Positions 8,433 to 18,332 of a DNA stretch of 64,000 nucleotides are shown here, piece by piece. The position numbers were made by a program, and so were the translations under genes. Within the stretch, counting starts at the first letter, position 1. Each line of letters opens with the position of its first letter. Origin of the DNA: Geminicoccus roseus DSM 18922 (GTDB taxonomy: Bacteria > Pseudomonadota > Alphaproteobacteria > Geminicoccales > Geminicoccaceae); the NCBI RefSeq assembly GCF_000427665.1, contig NZ_KE386572.1, positions 930,001 through 994,000 of the forward strand, written 5' to 3'. The notes beneath the pieces are model-generated. The model was not told where the DNA came from, did no database searches, and saw only the letters and a program-made list of their open reading frames with translations.

Positions 8433-9572
8433 ATGACGAGCATGGTGCGTCGTGCGGCGTTGGCCGCGGCAGCGTCGATGGCATTGCTGGCAGGATCCGG
8501 GGCGGCCATGGCGGCCGGGCCCGAGGTGGTGGAAGGCCCGGGCTACCTGCCCGAGTGCTTCGCGCCCTGGGACGCCGACACCAAATATCTCCAGTGGGAG
8601 AAGAAGGAAGGTCCCTACCGGATCGCCCTGGTGAACGGCTTCGTCGGCAACACCTGGCGGATCCAGATGATCCAGACCGCCAAGGTCTTCGCCGAGAGCC
8701 CCGGCATCGCCGAGAAGATCGAGGAGTTCAAGGTCGTCTCGACCGGCACCGACGCCGCGGCGCAGTTGGGCGCGATCGAGGACTTCATCAACCAGGGCTA
8801 CGACGCCATCGTCACCATCGCGGTCAGCCCGGAAGGCTTCGACCGCGTCATCCGCCTGGCCGACCGCAACGGCGTGGTGATGGTGCCGTTCGACAACACG
8901 CTCGACACCGACAAGGTCATGCAGGTCAACGAAGACCAGTATGAGATGGGCAAGATGTCGGGCGAGTTCCTGATCAAGGAAATGGGCAAGACCTCCGGAA
9001 AGATCCTGGAAGTCCGCGGCGTGCCCGGCAACTCGGTCGACCGCGACCGCCACCAGGGCCTGCGCGACGCGCTGGAGGCCGGCGGCGACTTCGAGGTGGT
9101 CGAGATCGTCGGCAACTGGGACACCGGCACCTCGCAGAAAGCCACCGCTGATGCGCTGGCGGTGCACGGCCAGTTCGACGGCATCTTCACCCAGGGCGGC
9201 TCGGACGGCACCGTGCGCGCGCTGATGGATGCCGGCCACCCGTTCGTGCCGATGGCCGGCGAGGGCGAGAACGGCTTCCGCAAGCAGATCGCGCAATATG
9301 CCGACAAGGGCCTCAAGGGCCTGTCCTATGGCCAGTCGCCGGGCTTGGTCGCCATCGCGACCAAGGCGGCAATCGCGGCGCTCGAGGGCAACACCATGCC
9401 CCAGATGATCTCGGTGCCGATCCCGGTCGCCGATTACGAGACCCTGGAAGACGGCGTGAACTACTGGTCGGATCTGTCCGACAAGTTCTTCACCCCCAAC
9501 GAGTTCGCGCCCTGCGACGTGAACATCAAGGCCGTCGATATCATGGCCAAGAGCGCCGACAACGTGGAGTGA
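8433..9572 (+). CDS. Sugar ABC transporter substrate-binding protein (CUT2, Peripla_BP_4 type)
   Basis: A 379-residue periplasmic binding protein with a clear Sec signal (MTSMVRRAALAAAASMALLAG, cleavage near AMAAGP) and a ribose/galactose-binding-protein fold, including DAIVTIAVSPEGFDRVIRLADRNG and GIFTQGGSDGTVRALMDAG. The ATG at 8433 is preceded by GGGGAGG. It heads an operon with one double ATPase and two permeases, so the ligand should be a monosaccharide or polyol, but the sequence does not tell which. A stem-loop at 9579-9606 separates it from the ATPase gene. Confidence 0.88.
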   Translation: MTSMVRRAALAAAASMALLAGSGAAMAAGPEVVEGPGYLPECFAPWDADTKYLQWEKKEGPYRIALVNGFVGNTWRIQMIQTAKVFAESPGIAEKIEEFKVVSTGTDAAAQLGAIEDFINQGYDAIVTIAVSPEGFDRVIRLADRNGVVMVPFDNTLDTDKVMQVNEDQYEMGKMSGEFLIKEMGKTSGKILEVRGVPGNSVDRDRHQGLRDALEAGGDFEVVEIVGNWDTGTSQKATADALAVHGQFDGIFTQGGSDGTVRALMDAGHPFVPMAGEGENGFRKQIAQYADKGLKGLSYGQSPGLVAIATKAAIAALEGNTMPQMISVPIPVADYETLEDGVNYWSDLSDKFFTPNEFAPCDVNIKAVDIMAKSADNVE

Positions 9573-9578
9573 GCCGTC

Positions 9579-9606
9579 GGGGCCGCGGTTTTTCCGCCGC
9601 GGCCCC
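9579..9606 (+). terminator. Stem-loop between binding-protein and ATPase genes
   Basis: A perfect 10-bp inverted repeat (GGGGCCGCGG / CCGCGGCCCC) around an eight-base T-rich loop, seven bases after the binding-protein stop codon. It is placed exactly like the stem-loop in the TRAP operon and probably raises binding-protein yield relative to membrane subunits. Confidence 0.68.
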
Positions 9607-9651
9607 GCCCGCTTGTCCCGCTCTCTCCGACACGATCACCGGGCCGCGCCG

Positions 9652-11204
<1,553 letters not shown>

Positions 11205-11208
<4 letters not shown>

Positions 11209-12245
11209 CCGACCTCCGCCTCCGTTTGGGCCAGAACCTGGGCCTCCTGCTCGCGATCGGCCTCTTCCTGCTGTTCTGGCTGGTCTATAACGGCCTGCAC
11301 CCTAAGGGCTTCTCCACGGCGGTGCTGATTCAGAACGCCAACGAGAGCTTCGTGATCGGTGCGGTCGCCATGGCGCAGACCGTCCCGGTCCTGGCCGGCG
11401 GCCTGGACCTGTCGGTGGGCGCGGTGATGACCCTGGTGAACTGCCTGGCCAGCATCCTGGTCAACGGCTCTCCCCTGCAGATGCTCCTTGGCATCGTCGC
11501 CTGCCTGGCCGCCGGCACGCTGGCCGGCTGGGTCAACGGCGTGGTGGTGGTGTATGGCCGGATCCAGCCGATCATCGCGACGCTCGCCACCGGGGCAGTC
11601 TATATCGGCATCGCCCTGTTCATCCGCCCGACCCCTGGCGGCAATGTCGACGGCGATCTGTCCTGGGCGCTGACCAACGACATCTACGAGTTCTGCGCCA
11701 CCTACGGCCTGTTCGACGACGGCGAGGCGGCCTGGCTGCAGCCGGTCGCCTGGATCCCGATGCCGATGGCGATCATGCTGGCGGTGATCTTCCTGGTCTG
11801 GATCCCGTTCCGCGATTCGGTGACCGGCCGGGGCGTCTACGCGATCGGCTCGTCCGAGGGCGCTGCCTACATGTCCGGGGTGCGCATCGAGCGCTGCAAG
11901 ATCGCGGCCTTCACCCTGGCCGGCTTCTTCGCAGGCCTGGGCGGCCTCTATCTCGCCCTGCAGACCAGTTCCGGCAACGCCGACGTGCCTCAGGCCGGAG
12001 CCTACACGCTGAACTCGATCGCCGCGGTGGTGATCGGCGGCACCTCGCTGATGGGCGGCTCCGGCGGGGCGATCTGTTCCTTGATCGGCGCCATGGTGAT
12101 CCGGGCGATCTCGTTCAACTTCCGGATCTTCGACATCGCCCCGCTCCTGCAGCCGCTGTTCGAGGGGATCGTGCTGCTGGGCGCCGTCTCGATCGGCGCC
12201 GCCCGGGTGTTCCGCATCAAGAACCGCCTCGACCTGCTGGGCTGA
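11205..12245 (+). CDS. Sugar ABC transporter permease 1 (CUT2, RbsC-like)
   Basis: A 346-residue polytopic membrane protein of the BPD_transp_2 family. It shows the characteristic LAGGLDLSVGAVMTLVNC loop and, near the end, AAVVIGGTSLMGGSGG. The GTG start at 11205 overlaps the ATPase stop (GTGA). A hydrophilic insert around residues 145-185 (DGDLSWALTNDIYEFCATYG and following) separates two helix blocks and is longer than in RbsC. It should pair with the second permease encoded six bases downstream. Confidence 0.88.
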
Positions 12246-12251
12246 ACGACC

Positions 12252-13232
12252 ATGGCCACCGGCTCCCTCCCCTCCGCCCAGTCCTCCTGGTCCCTGTCCC
12301 CGGAAGACAAGCCGATCCTGATCGCCGGCGGGTTCATCCTGGTGATCCTGGCGATCGGCACCGCCTACACCCTGGCGACGCAAGGCACCGCCAGCTTCCT
12401 GAGCCCGGTCTACCTGCTCCAGCAACTCCAGGTCGGCGCTTTCCTGGGCATCGTCGCCGCCGGCATGATGCTGGTCATTCTGCTGGGCCATATCGACCTG
12501 TCGGTGCCCTGGACGCTGGCCGCCGGCGCCATGCTCGGCACCGCGGTGGGCGGCCCCTACGCCATCCCGGTGGGTCTCGGCGTCGGCATGGCGGTGGGCC
12601 TGGTCAACGGTTTGGGCGTGGCCTATCTGCGCGTCCCGTCCATGATCTTCACCCTCGGCGTCAACGCGGTGATGCGCGGCTTCATGGTGATGCTGACCGG
12701 CGGCTTCGCCCCGCAGAGCATCGCCACCCCGCTGATGAGCTTCCTCGCCACCGGCCACGTGCTGGGCATCCCCATGCCGCTGATCGTCTGGGCGGTGCTC
12801 TCGGTGCTGATCGTCCTGCTCCTGCAGCGCACCTCGCTCGGCCGCTACATCTACGCGATCGGCAACCGCGAGCGGGCGGCCTATCTGTCCGGCATCAACA
12901 CCCGCTGGGTGATCATCTTCGCCTTCGTGATGTCCGGCGGCTGCTCGGCCCTGGCCGGCGTCCTGCTCGCCGGCTACTCCACCAACGCCTACCAGGGCAT
13001 GGGCGACGCCTACCTGCTCCCGTCGATCGCCGCCGTGGTGATCGGCGGCACCCACATCCTGGGCGGCCGCGGCCGCTACCTCGGCACCGTGGTCGGCACC
13101 ATCCTGATCGTGCTCCTGACCTCGGTCCTCTCGGTCATGCAGATGCCCGAAGCCGGCCGCCAGATCATCTACGGCTCGGTGATCATCCTGATGCTGCTCG
13201 TCTACGGCCGCCAGCGCGGCGCCACGGGCTGA
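12252..13232 (+). CDS. Sugar ABC transporter permease 2 (CUT2, RbsC-like)
   Basis: A 326-residue membrane protein homologous to the preceding permease, with the family loop HIDLSVPWTLAAGAML, EAA-like GRYIYAIGNRERAAYLSG and late AAVVIGGTHILGGRGRY. Two non-identical permeases imply a heterodimeric channel rather than the RbsC homodimer. It starts six bases after the first permease and ends the operon. Confidence 0.88.
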   Translation: MATGSLPSAQSSWSLSPEDKPILIAGGFILVILAIGTAYTLATQGTASFLSPVYLLQQLQVGAFLGIVAAGMMLVILLGHIDLSVPWTLAAGAMLGTAVGGPYAIPVGLGVGMAVGLVNGLGVAYLRVPSMIFTLGVNAVMRGFMVMLTGGFAPQSIATPLMSFLATGHVLGIPMPLIVWAVLSVLIVLLLQRTSLGRYIYAIGNRERAAYLSGINTRWVIIFAFVMSGGCSALAGVLLAGYSTNAYQGMGDAYLLPSIAAVVIGGTHILGGRGRYLGTVVGTILIVLLTSVLSVMQMPEAGRQIIYGSVIILMLLVYGRQRGATG

Positions 13233-13276
13233 AGGAGGGGCCGGCCCCGCCCAACCCCGCTCGCGCACCGCTTACC

Positions 13277-13297
13277 ATGTACCAGATTTTGGTACAT
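13277..13297. promoter_or_regulatory. Perfect palindromic operator upstream of parD
   Basis: ATGTACCA-GATTT-TGGTACAT: perfect 8-bp arms with a 5-bp spacer, 22 bases before the antitoxin start codon. Type II antitoxins of the ribbon-helix-helix class repress their own operon through such sites, and this one is well placed to cover the promoter. Confidence 0.72.
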
Positions 13298-13319
13298 ATT
13301 GGCATCGCAGGAGGTGCCC

Positions 13320-13562
13320 ATGGCGCGCAACACGTCCATCTCGCTCGGCGACCACTTCGCGACCTTCATCGACGCCCAGGTCCAGAGCGGCCGCTACGGC
13401 TCGGCCAGTGACGTGGTACGCGCCGGCCTGCGGCTCCTGGAAGAGCACGAAGCCAAAGTCCAGGCGCTGCAGGCAGCCCTGATCGCCGGAGAACAATCCG
13501 GCCCGCCCGAGCCCTTCGACGTCGACGCGTTCATCGCCAGAAAGCAAAGCATCGGGTCCTGA
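13320..13562 (+). CDS. parD: Type II antitoxin, ParD/CopG family
   Basis: An 80-residue protein: N-terminal ribbon-helix-helix (RNTSISLGDHFATFIDAQV, then GRYGSASDVVRAGLRLLEEHE), then a flexible toxin-binding tail with FDVDAFIARK. The ATG at 13320 has a near-perfect GCAGGAGG ribosome-binding site. It overlaps the parE start by one base (TGATG), as expected for a coupled antitoxin-toxin pair. A palindromic operator lies immediately upstream, so autorepression is likely. Confidence 0.9.
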   Translation: MARNTSISLGDHFATFIDAQVQSGRYGSASDVVRAGLRLLEEHEAKVQALQAALIAGEQSGPPEPFDVDAFIARKQSIGS

Positions 13563-13852
13563 TGAGCGGCGTTCTCCTCTCCCCGGCTGCCCAGGCCGAC
13601 CTGGACGGGATCTGGGACTACACGGTCGAGCGCTGGGGCCAGGAGCAGGCTGTCACCTACATCCGCAGCATCCGCGACGCTTGCCAGGAACTGGCGACAG
13701 GCCAACGCGCCAGCCGTCCGGTAGGCATCCGGCATGGCTACCGCAAGGCACCCGTCGGTTCGCACATGCTGTTCTTCAGGACCACCGATACTGGCGAGAT
13801 CGCCATCATCCGCATCCTGCATCGGCGCATGGATGTAGACCGGCACCTGTGA
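13562..13852 (+). CDS. parE: Type II toxin, RelE/ParE family
   Basis: A 96-residue toxin of normal ParE length. The pattern starts LSPAAQADLDGIWDYTVERWG, continues with GIRHGYRKAPVGSHMLFFR and finishes with IAIIRILHRRMDVDRHL, all typical of ParE. ParE toxins poison DNA gyrase; RelE relatives cleave mRNA, and sequence alone does not separate the two here, though the ParD partner favours ParE. The reading frame is intact, so the module is probably functional. Confidence 0.9.
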   Translation: MSGVLLSPAAQADLDGIWDYTVERWGQEQAVTYIRSIRDACQELATGQRASRPVGIRHGYRKAPVGSHMLFFRTTDTGEIAIIRILHRRMDVDRHL

Positions 13853-13887
13853 CGGGGCGTTGGTCGAGGCCCTTCGCCCGTCGTGGG

Positions 13888-14802
13888 TCAGCGGCCAGGA
13901 AAGCGCGCGCGGAGATGCCGCCACAGCCGTTCCGCCACCGGCCCGTGGGGAAGATCGCTGCGCCGGGACGCCGCCAGGATCTCCACCCCGCCCGGAAGAT
14001 GCCGCCCGCGGATCCGCACCAGCCGCCCGGCCTCCAGGTCGCCGGCCACCATGAAGTCCGGCAGGTGCCCCCAGCCCATGCCGTGCAGGATGAGCTCCCT
14101 CTTCATCGCATGGTCGGGGACCGAGCAGGGGTGCGCGCCCGGGACCAGGAAATGGTCCTCGTTCCCGCCGCGGGCGCTGTCGCGGATCACGCACTGGGTG
14201 AAGGGACGAAGCTGGTCCGGCCGCAGATCAGGCCCGAGATGCGGCGGCAGGAAGCCCGGTGCGGCCACCGGCACGAGCCGGATCTCGGCCAGGTCGATCC
14301 GCTCGACCGGCACCGCCATGGCCTCGGCGCGATGGAAGATCAGGTCGGCCGTGCCGTGGCGCAGCCGCCCGGCGGGACCGCCCACGGCCTCGTAGTCGAG
14401 ATGCAGCCGGGTTGCCGCCACGCCGGCGAAGAACTCCGAGAGCAGAGGGAGCACCACCGGCAGCGGGCAGAGATCGCCCAGCACGACGCGCAGCACTGGT
14501 TCCTCGCCGCCGGCCAGCAGGCGGGCATGGGCGGAGAGGCGGGCGATCTCGGCCAGGGAGGCCCCGACGTGGGCATGGAACGAGCGGCCGGCCTCGGTCG
14601 GGAGGACCCGGTAGCCGCTGCGATCCAGCAGAACCAGGCGCAGCCGCGCCTCCAGCCGGCCGACCGCCGCGAACACCGAGGGGTGCGTCCGGTGCAGCGC
14701 CGCGGCGGCGGCCTGAAAGCTGCCGGTCCGCACCACTGCATCGAAGCAGCGCAGGTCGTGCAGCTTGAGCCCGTCATCCTGGTAGGATTCGTCGACACTC
14801 AT
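13888..14802 (-). CDS. LysR-family transcriptional regulator
   Basis: About 304 residues. The N-terminal helix-turn-helix spans roughly residues 10-70 (LHDLRCFDAVVRTGSFQAAAAALH, then PSVFAAVGRLEARL), followed by a LysR substrate-binding domain. The ATG at 14802 is preferred over an earlier in-frame start at 14859 because homology begins after MSVDESYQ. It is divergent from the enol-lactonase-like gene at 14874, the usual arrangement for a LysR regulator and its target. The inducer is unknown. Confidence 0.86.
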   Translation of the reverse strand: MSVDESYQDDGLKLHDLRCFDAVVRTGSFQAAAAALHRTHPSVFAAVGRLEARLRLVLLDRSGYRVLPTEAGRSFHAHVGASLAEIARLSAHARLLAGGEEPVLRVVLGDLCPLPVVLPLLSEFFAGVAATRLHLDYEAVGGPAGRLRHGTADLIFHRAEAMAVPVERIDLAEIRLVPVAAPGFLPPHLGPDLRPDQLRPFTQCVIRDSARGGNEDHFLVPGAHPCSVPDHAMKRELILHGMGWGHLPDFMVAGDLEAGRLVRIRGRHLPGGVEILAASRRSDLPHGPVAERLWRHLRARFPGR

Positions 14803-14873
14803 AGTCCGCTCTTGGTAATTTTTTTGGACATCATGGGCCGACAGGATCCGGGAGAACAAGCCGGAGCCAGGTC

Positions 14874-15683
14874 ATGACGCAAACAGCTGCGATCCGCGCG
14901 GGCGACGGGTGCCCGATCGCCTACCGCTGGGATGGCGAGGTCGGCCGTCCCGTCCTGCTGCTGTCCAACTCGATCGCCACCGACCATCGCATGTGGGACG
15001 GGGCGGTCGGAGCCTTGTCCCGCAGCCACCGGATCCTGCGCTACGACACGCGCGGGCATGGGGGGGCGGGCGCGCCCGCCGGGGCCTATTCGCTCGATCG
15101 GCTGGGGCGCGACGTCCTCGAACTGCTCGATGCCCTGGAGGTCGCCCAGGTGGATTTCTGCGGCCTCTCGCTCGGCGGAATGGTCGGGCAGTGGCTGGGT
15201 ATCCATGCGCCGGAGCGGATCGACCGCCTGATCCTGGCGAACACCTCGCCCTTTCTCGAGCCCGCCGCGCCATGGGACGCCCTGATCGCCGGCCTGGCGA
15301 CCAAGCCGAACATGGCGGCGATGGCGGACATGTTCATCGGCAACTGGTTCCCGCCAGACTTCGTCGCCGCGCAGCCGCGCGTGGTGGCACAATTTCGGGA
15401 GATGATCCTGGCCACCCCGCCGCACGGCCTGGCCGGCTGCTTTGCGGCCGTGCGCGACATGGATCTGCGCCGCACCAACGCCCTGATCCCCAGGCCCACC
15501 CTGGTCCTGGGCGGCACCCGGGACAGGGTGACCCTGCCCGCCCACAGCGAGCAGATCGCGCAGGCCATCCCCGGCGCCAGGCTGGCGCTCCTGCCAGGCG
15601 TCCATCTGCTCAACGTGGAACTGCCGGACGCCTTTCTCGACGCCGTGACGGGCTTCCTGTCGGGCGGCGCCCAGCACCCCTGA
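14874..15683 (+). CDS. Alpha/beta-hydrolase, 3-oxoadipate enol-lactonase (PcaD)-like
   Basis: A 269-residue alpha/beta-hydrolase with the nucleophile elbow GLSLGG (Ser near residue 105), oxyanion region VLLLSNSIATDHRMWD, acid region GGTRDRVT and a C-terminal catalytic His in GVHLLNVE. The SNSIATDHRMWD start closely follows PcaD enzymes, which hydrolyse 3-oxoadipate enol-lactone in the beta-ketoadipate pathway. No other pca genes are nearby, so it may act on another lactone or ester. It is divergent from the LysR gene. Confidence 0.78.
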   Translation: MTQTAAIRAGDGCPIAYRWDGEVGRPVLLLSNSIATDHRMWDGAVGALSRSHRILRYDTRGHGGAGAPAGAYSLDRLGRDVLELLDALEVAQVDFCGLSLGGMVGQWLGIHAPERIDRLILANTSPFLEPAAPWDALIAGLATKPNMAAMADMFIGNWFPPDFVAAQPRVVAQFREMILATPPHGLAGCFAAVRDMDLRRTNALIPRPTLVLGGTRDRVTLPAHSEQIAQAIPGARLALLPGVHLLNVELPDAFLDAVTGFLSGGAQHP

Positions 15684-15700
15684 ACGCCCGCCAGAACAAA

Positions 15701-15736
15701 AAAAAGCCGGCGGCGCCACGAACGGCGCCGCCGGCT
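15701..15736 (-). terminator. Rho-independent terminator for the leftward SDR/dehydrogenase operon
   Basis: A perfect 12-bp stem (GCCGGCGGCGCC / GGCGCCGCCGGC) with a 6-base loop. On the plus strand it is preceded by a run of A, giving a T tract after the stem for leftward transcription. It ends the operon whose last gene stops at 15754. Confidence 0.85.
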
Positions 15737-15753
15737 CGCTCCAACGCCGCGCC

Positions 15754-16506
15754 TCAGAAGCCTGCGCCGCCGTTCACCTGCAGGATCTCCCCCGCCAGAT
15801 ACGACGCCTGCTCCGACGCCAGGTACAGCACCGCCTGCGCCACGTCGTCCGGCACGCCTTCGCGGCGCAGCGGGATGCGCTCCACCGCGGCGGCGCGGCC
15901 CTGCGGGGTGTTGAACACGTCGTGGAAGCGCGTGCCGATCAGGCCGGGCGCGACGCCGTTGACCCGGATCCCGAGCGGCCCGACTTCCTTCGCCAGCGCC
16001 CGGGTCAGGGTGGCGACCGCCGCCTTGCTCGCGCCATAGATCGAGGCGCCGTTGCCGCCGCCGTCAAACGCCGCCAGGGACGACATGGTGACGATCGCAC
16101 CCTTGCCGCGCGGCTCCATCGAGCGCAGGGCGGCGCGGCAGGCCAGGAACGTGCTGGTCACGTTCAGGTCCATCACGTGGCGCCAAAGGTCGAGGGTCGC
16201 CTCGACGCAGCGCGCCCGCTTCACCAGCCCGCCGGAATTGGCGAACAGGACGTCGACCGGTCCGAACTCCTGCTCGGTCTTCGCAAAGAACGCGTCGACC
16301 GCCTCCTCGGAGGTGGCGTCCACCTGGGAGCCGCGCACGGTCATGCCGCCGCCCGCGAACTCCTTCTCCAGCGCCCGCGCCTCGGCCTCACTGGTGGCAT
16401 AGGTGAATGCTACCTTGGCGCCGGCCTGGGCGAACGCCCGGGTCGCAGCGCCGCCGATGCCCGACGCGCCGCCGGTGACGACGACGACCTTGTCCTGGAA
16501 ATTCAT
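15754..16506 (-). CDS. SDR-family oxidoreductase
   Basis: A 250-residue classical SDR: cofactor motif TGGASGIGGAA, NSGG in place of the usual NNAG, catalytic YGASK, and the C-terminal YLAGEILQVNGGAGF. It is the last gene of a leftward operon headed by a LacI regulator and including a hydroxyacid dehydrogenase and a second SDR. It is probably a sugar- or polyol-type dehydrogenase; the substrate cannot be read from the sequence. A strong terminator follows. Confidence 0.86.
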   Translation of the reverse strand: MNFQDKVVVVTGGASGIGGAATRAFAQAGAKVAFTYATSEAEARALEKEFAGGGMTVRGSQVDATSEEAVDAFFAKTEQEFGPVDVLFANSGGLVKRARCVEATLDLWRHVMDLNVTSTFLACRAALRSMEPRGKGAIVTMSSLAAFDGGGNGASIYGASKAAVATLTRALAKEVGPLGIRVNGVAPGLIGTRFHDVFNTPQGRAAAVERIPLRREGVPDDVAQAVLYLASEQASYLAGEILQVNGGAGF

Positions 16507-16521
16507 GCTCTGCGCCTCGTG

Positions 16522-17571
16522 CTATGCCATGGTGCTCAGCATCGCCCGGGTCACCTCGTGACGCAGGGCGCTGCCGGAAAGGAACCGGCCGGTTTCCTCG
16601 ACCGCCACGTCGCCCTGGCGGCGGTAGGTGTCGGAGGTGTGGCCGGCGGAATGGGGGGAAAGGATCGCGTTCGGCACCGAGCGGAACGGGCTGTCGCCCG
16701 GCAGGGGCTCGGTGTCGAACACGTCGAGGGCCGCGGTGAACCGGCCGGTGCGCAGCGCGGCCAGCAGCGCCTCCTGGTCGACCAGCGGCGAGCGGGCGGT
16801 GTTGATGAACAGGGCGCCGTCCCGCAGCAGGTCCAGCTGCGCAGCGCCGATCATGTGGCGGGTCTCCGGCAGGACCGGCGCATGCAGCGACACGACATCG
16901 CTCTGGCGCATCAGCTCGTCCAGGGACGCGATCTCCACCCCCAGCTCCTTTGCGCGCTGCTCGGAAAGGAACGGGTCGGCCACCAGGACGCGCGCCCGGA
17001 ACGCCCGGAACAGCCCGATCACCAGCCGGCCGACATAGCCCGCCCCCACGATCCCGACCGTGAGGTTGCCCAAGAGCCGGCCGAGCATGGTCTTGCGGAT
17101 CGTGAACCACTCCTGCCCGGCCTTCATCGCCTCGTCCTGGAGATGCGGCCGGCGCAGATGCATGAAGGTCTGCGCCAGCACGAACTCGGCCACCGCCTCG
17201 GCAATGCAGATTGCGGCATGGCTGACCCGCAGGCGGCCGCGCTCGATGGCGTCGGCCGGCACCAGCTGGCGGATGCTCCCCGCCGAGTGGGCCACGAGCT
17301 GCAAATCCGGATGGGCTGCCAGAAGCTCCTCGGTGATCGGCGGGGTCTTCCAGCCGGTCAGCGCCACCTGCGCGCCCTGGAGCAGCGCGGGCATCGTCTC
17401 CGGCGTGAGCTGGCCGCCCTCCGGCTCCACCACCCGGGCGAACGAGCGCAGGCGCTCCTCCGCCTCAGGGGAGAGCATCATGGCGCGGACCTCGGGCGTC
17501 AGCAGCAGGGCGACGGTGGGTTCGGCCACGCGGCGTTGGTCGTCGGCGCGTGCGGCATCGACGGTCTGCAT
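16522..17571 (-). CDS. D-isomer-specific 2-hydroxyacid dehydrogenase
   Basis: A 349-residue NAD(P)-dependent 2-hydroxyacid dehydrogenase. The Rossmann motif is VGIVGAGYVGRLVIG (about residue 170). The catalytic Arg lies in INTARSPLVD, the Glu in DVFDTEPLP, and the His in LSPHSAGHT. The family interconverts 2-keto and 2-hydroxy acids (for example glycerate/hydroxypyruvate). It sits between two SDR genes in the LacI operon, suggesting stepwise oxidation of an imported carbohydrate. Confidence 0.87.
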   Translation of the reverse strand: MQTVDAARADDQRRVAEPTVALLLTPEVRAMMLSPEAEERLRSFARVVEPEGGQLTPETMPALLQGAQVALTGWKTPPITEELLAAHPDLQLVAHSAGSIRQLVPADAIERGRLRVSHAAICIAEAVAEFVLAQTFMHLRRPHLQDEAMKAGQEWFTIRKTMLGRLLGNLTVGIVGAGYVGRLVIGLFRAFRARVLVADPFLSEQRAKELGVEIASLDELMRQSDVVSLHAPVLPETRHMIGAAQLDLLRDGALFINTARSPLVDQEALLAALRTGRFTAALDVFDTEPLPGDSPFRSVPNAILSPHSAGHTSDTYRRQGDVAVEETGRFLSGSALRHEVTRAMLSTMA

Positions 17572-17597
17572 GATTTTCGGCCTCCTGGGCGATCGGT

Positions 17598-18332
17598 TCA
17601 GTTCTTGCGCGGCTGCATCAGGATCTCCGCCACGTGCGCCCGGGCCGGCAGGCCCATGACGAACAGGCAGGCGGCCGCGATGTCCTCGGGCTGCAGGGCG
17701 GCGGCGCGCGCCTCCGCCGGGATGGGGGTCGGACGGCGGTCGAGCAGCGGCGTGTCGGTCATCCCGGGCATGATCGCGGTCATCCGGATGCCGTTCTCGC
17801 GCTCCTCCTCCATGACCGCATGGGTGAGCGCCACCACGCCGGCCTTGGCCGCCTGGTAGGCAGCGCCGGAGCGGTCCGCCTTGCGGGCGGCGGTGGAGGC
17901 GATGTGGATCACCAGCCCGTCCCGGCGCTCGCGCATCGCCGGCAGCACCGCCTGGGTCAGGTTGAAGGCGGCATCGAGGTTGCTGGCCAGCATCCCTGCC
18001 CAGCTTTGGGGGGTGAGCTGGTCGAAGGCGCGCTCGACGATGTTGCAGCCGACCGAGTTGACCAGGGTGTCGACCCGCCGCAGCGCCTGGGCATGGCGCT
18101 CCAGCGCCTGGGCGAGGCCGGCGGCATCGGCCGCGTCGGCCACGATCATGGTCACGTCCGCGGACGGGGCAGCGGCGCGCACGGCCTGGACAGCCTCGGC
18201 GAGCGCGGCTTCCCGCCGCGCCAGCAGCACCAGGCCAGCACCCGCGCGCGCCGCGGCGGTCCCGATCGCCAGGCCCATGCCGCTGCTGGCGCCGGCCACC
18301 AGGACCGTGCGGCCGGAAAGGTCAGAAGTCAC
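17598..18332 (-). CDS. SDR-family oxidoreductase
   Basis: A 244-residue SDR with AGASSGMGLAIG as the cofactor motif, NSVG in place of NNAG, catalytic Ser in HIASTA and YQAAK. The C-terminus (AEILMQPRKN) ends shortly after the fold, as in YdfG-type SDRs. Its start overlaps the stop of the lacI-family gene (ATGA), so regulator and enzyme are co-translated. Confidence 0.85.
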   Translation of the reverse strand: MTSDLSGRTVLVAGASSGMGLAIGTAAARAGAGLVLLARREAALAEAVQAVRAAAPSADVTMIVADAADAAGLAQALERHAQALRRVDTLVNSVGCNIVERAFDQLTPQSWAGMLASNLDAAFNLTQAVLPAMRERRDGLVIHIASTAARKADRSGAAYQAAKAGVVALTHAVMEEERENGIRMTAIMPGMTDTPLLDRRPTPIPAEARAAALQPEDIAAACLFVMGLPARAHVAEILMQPRKN

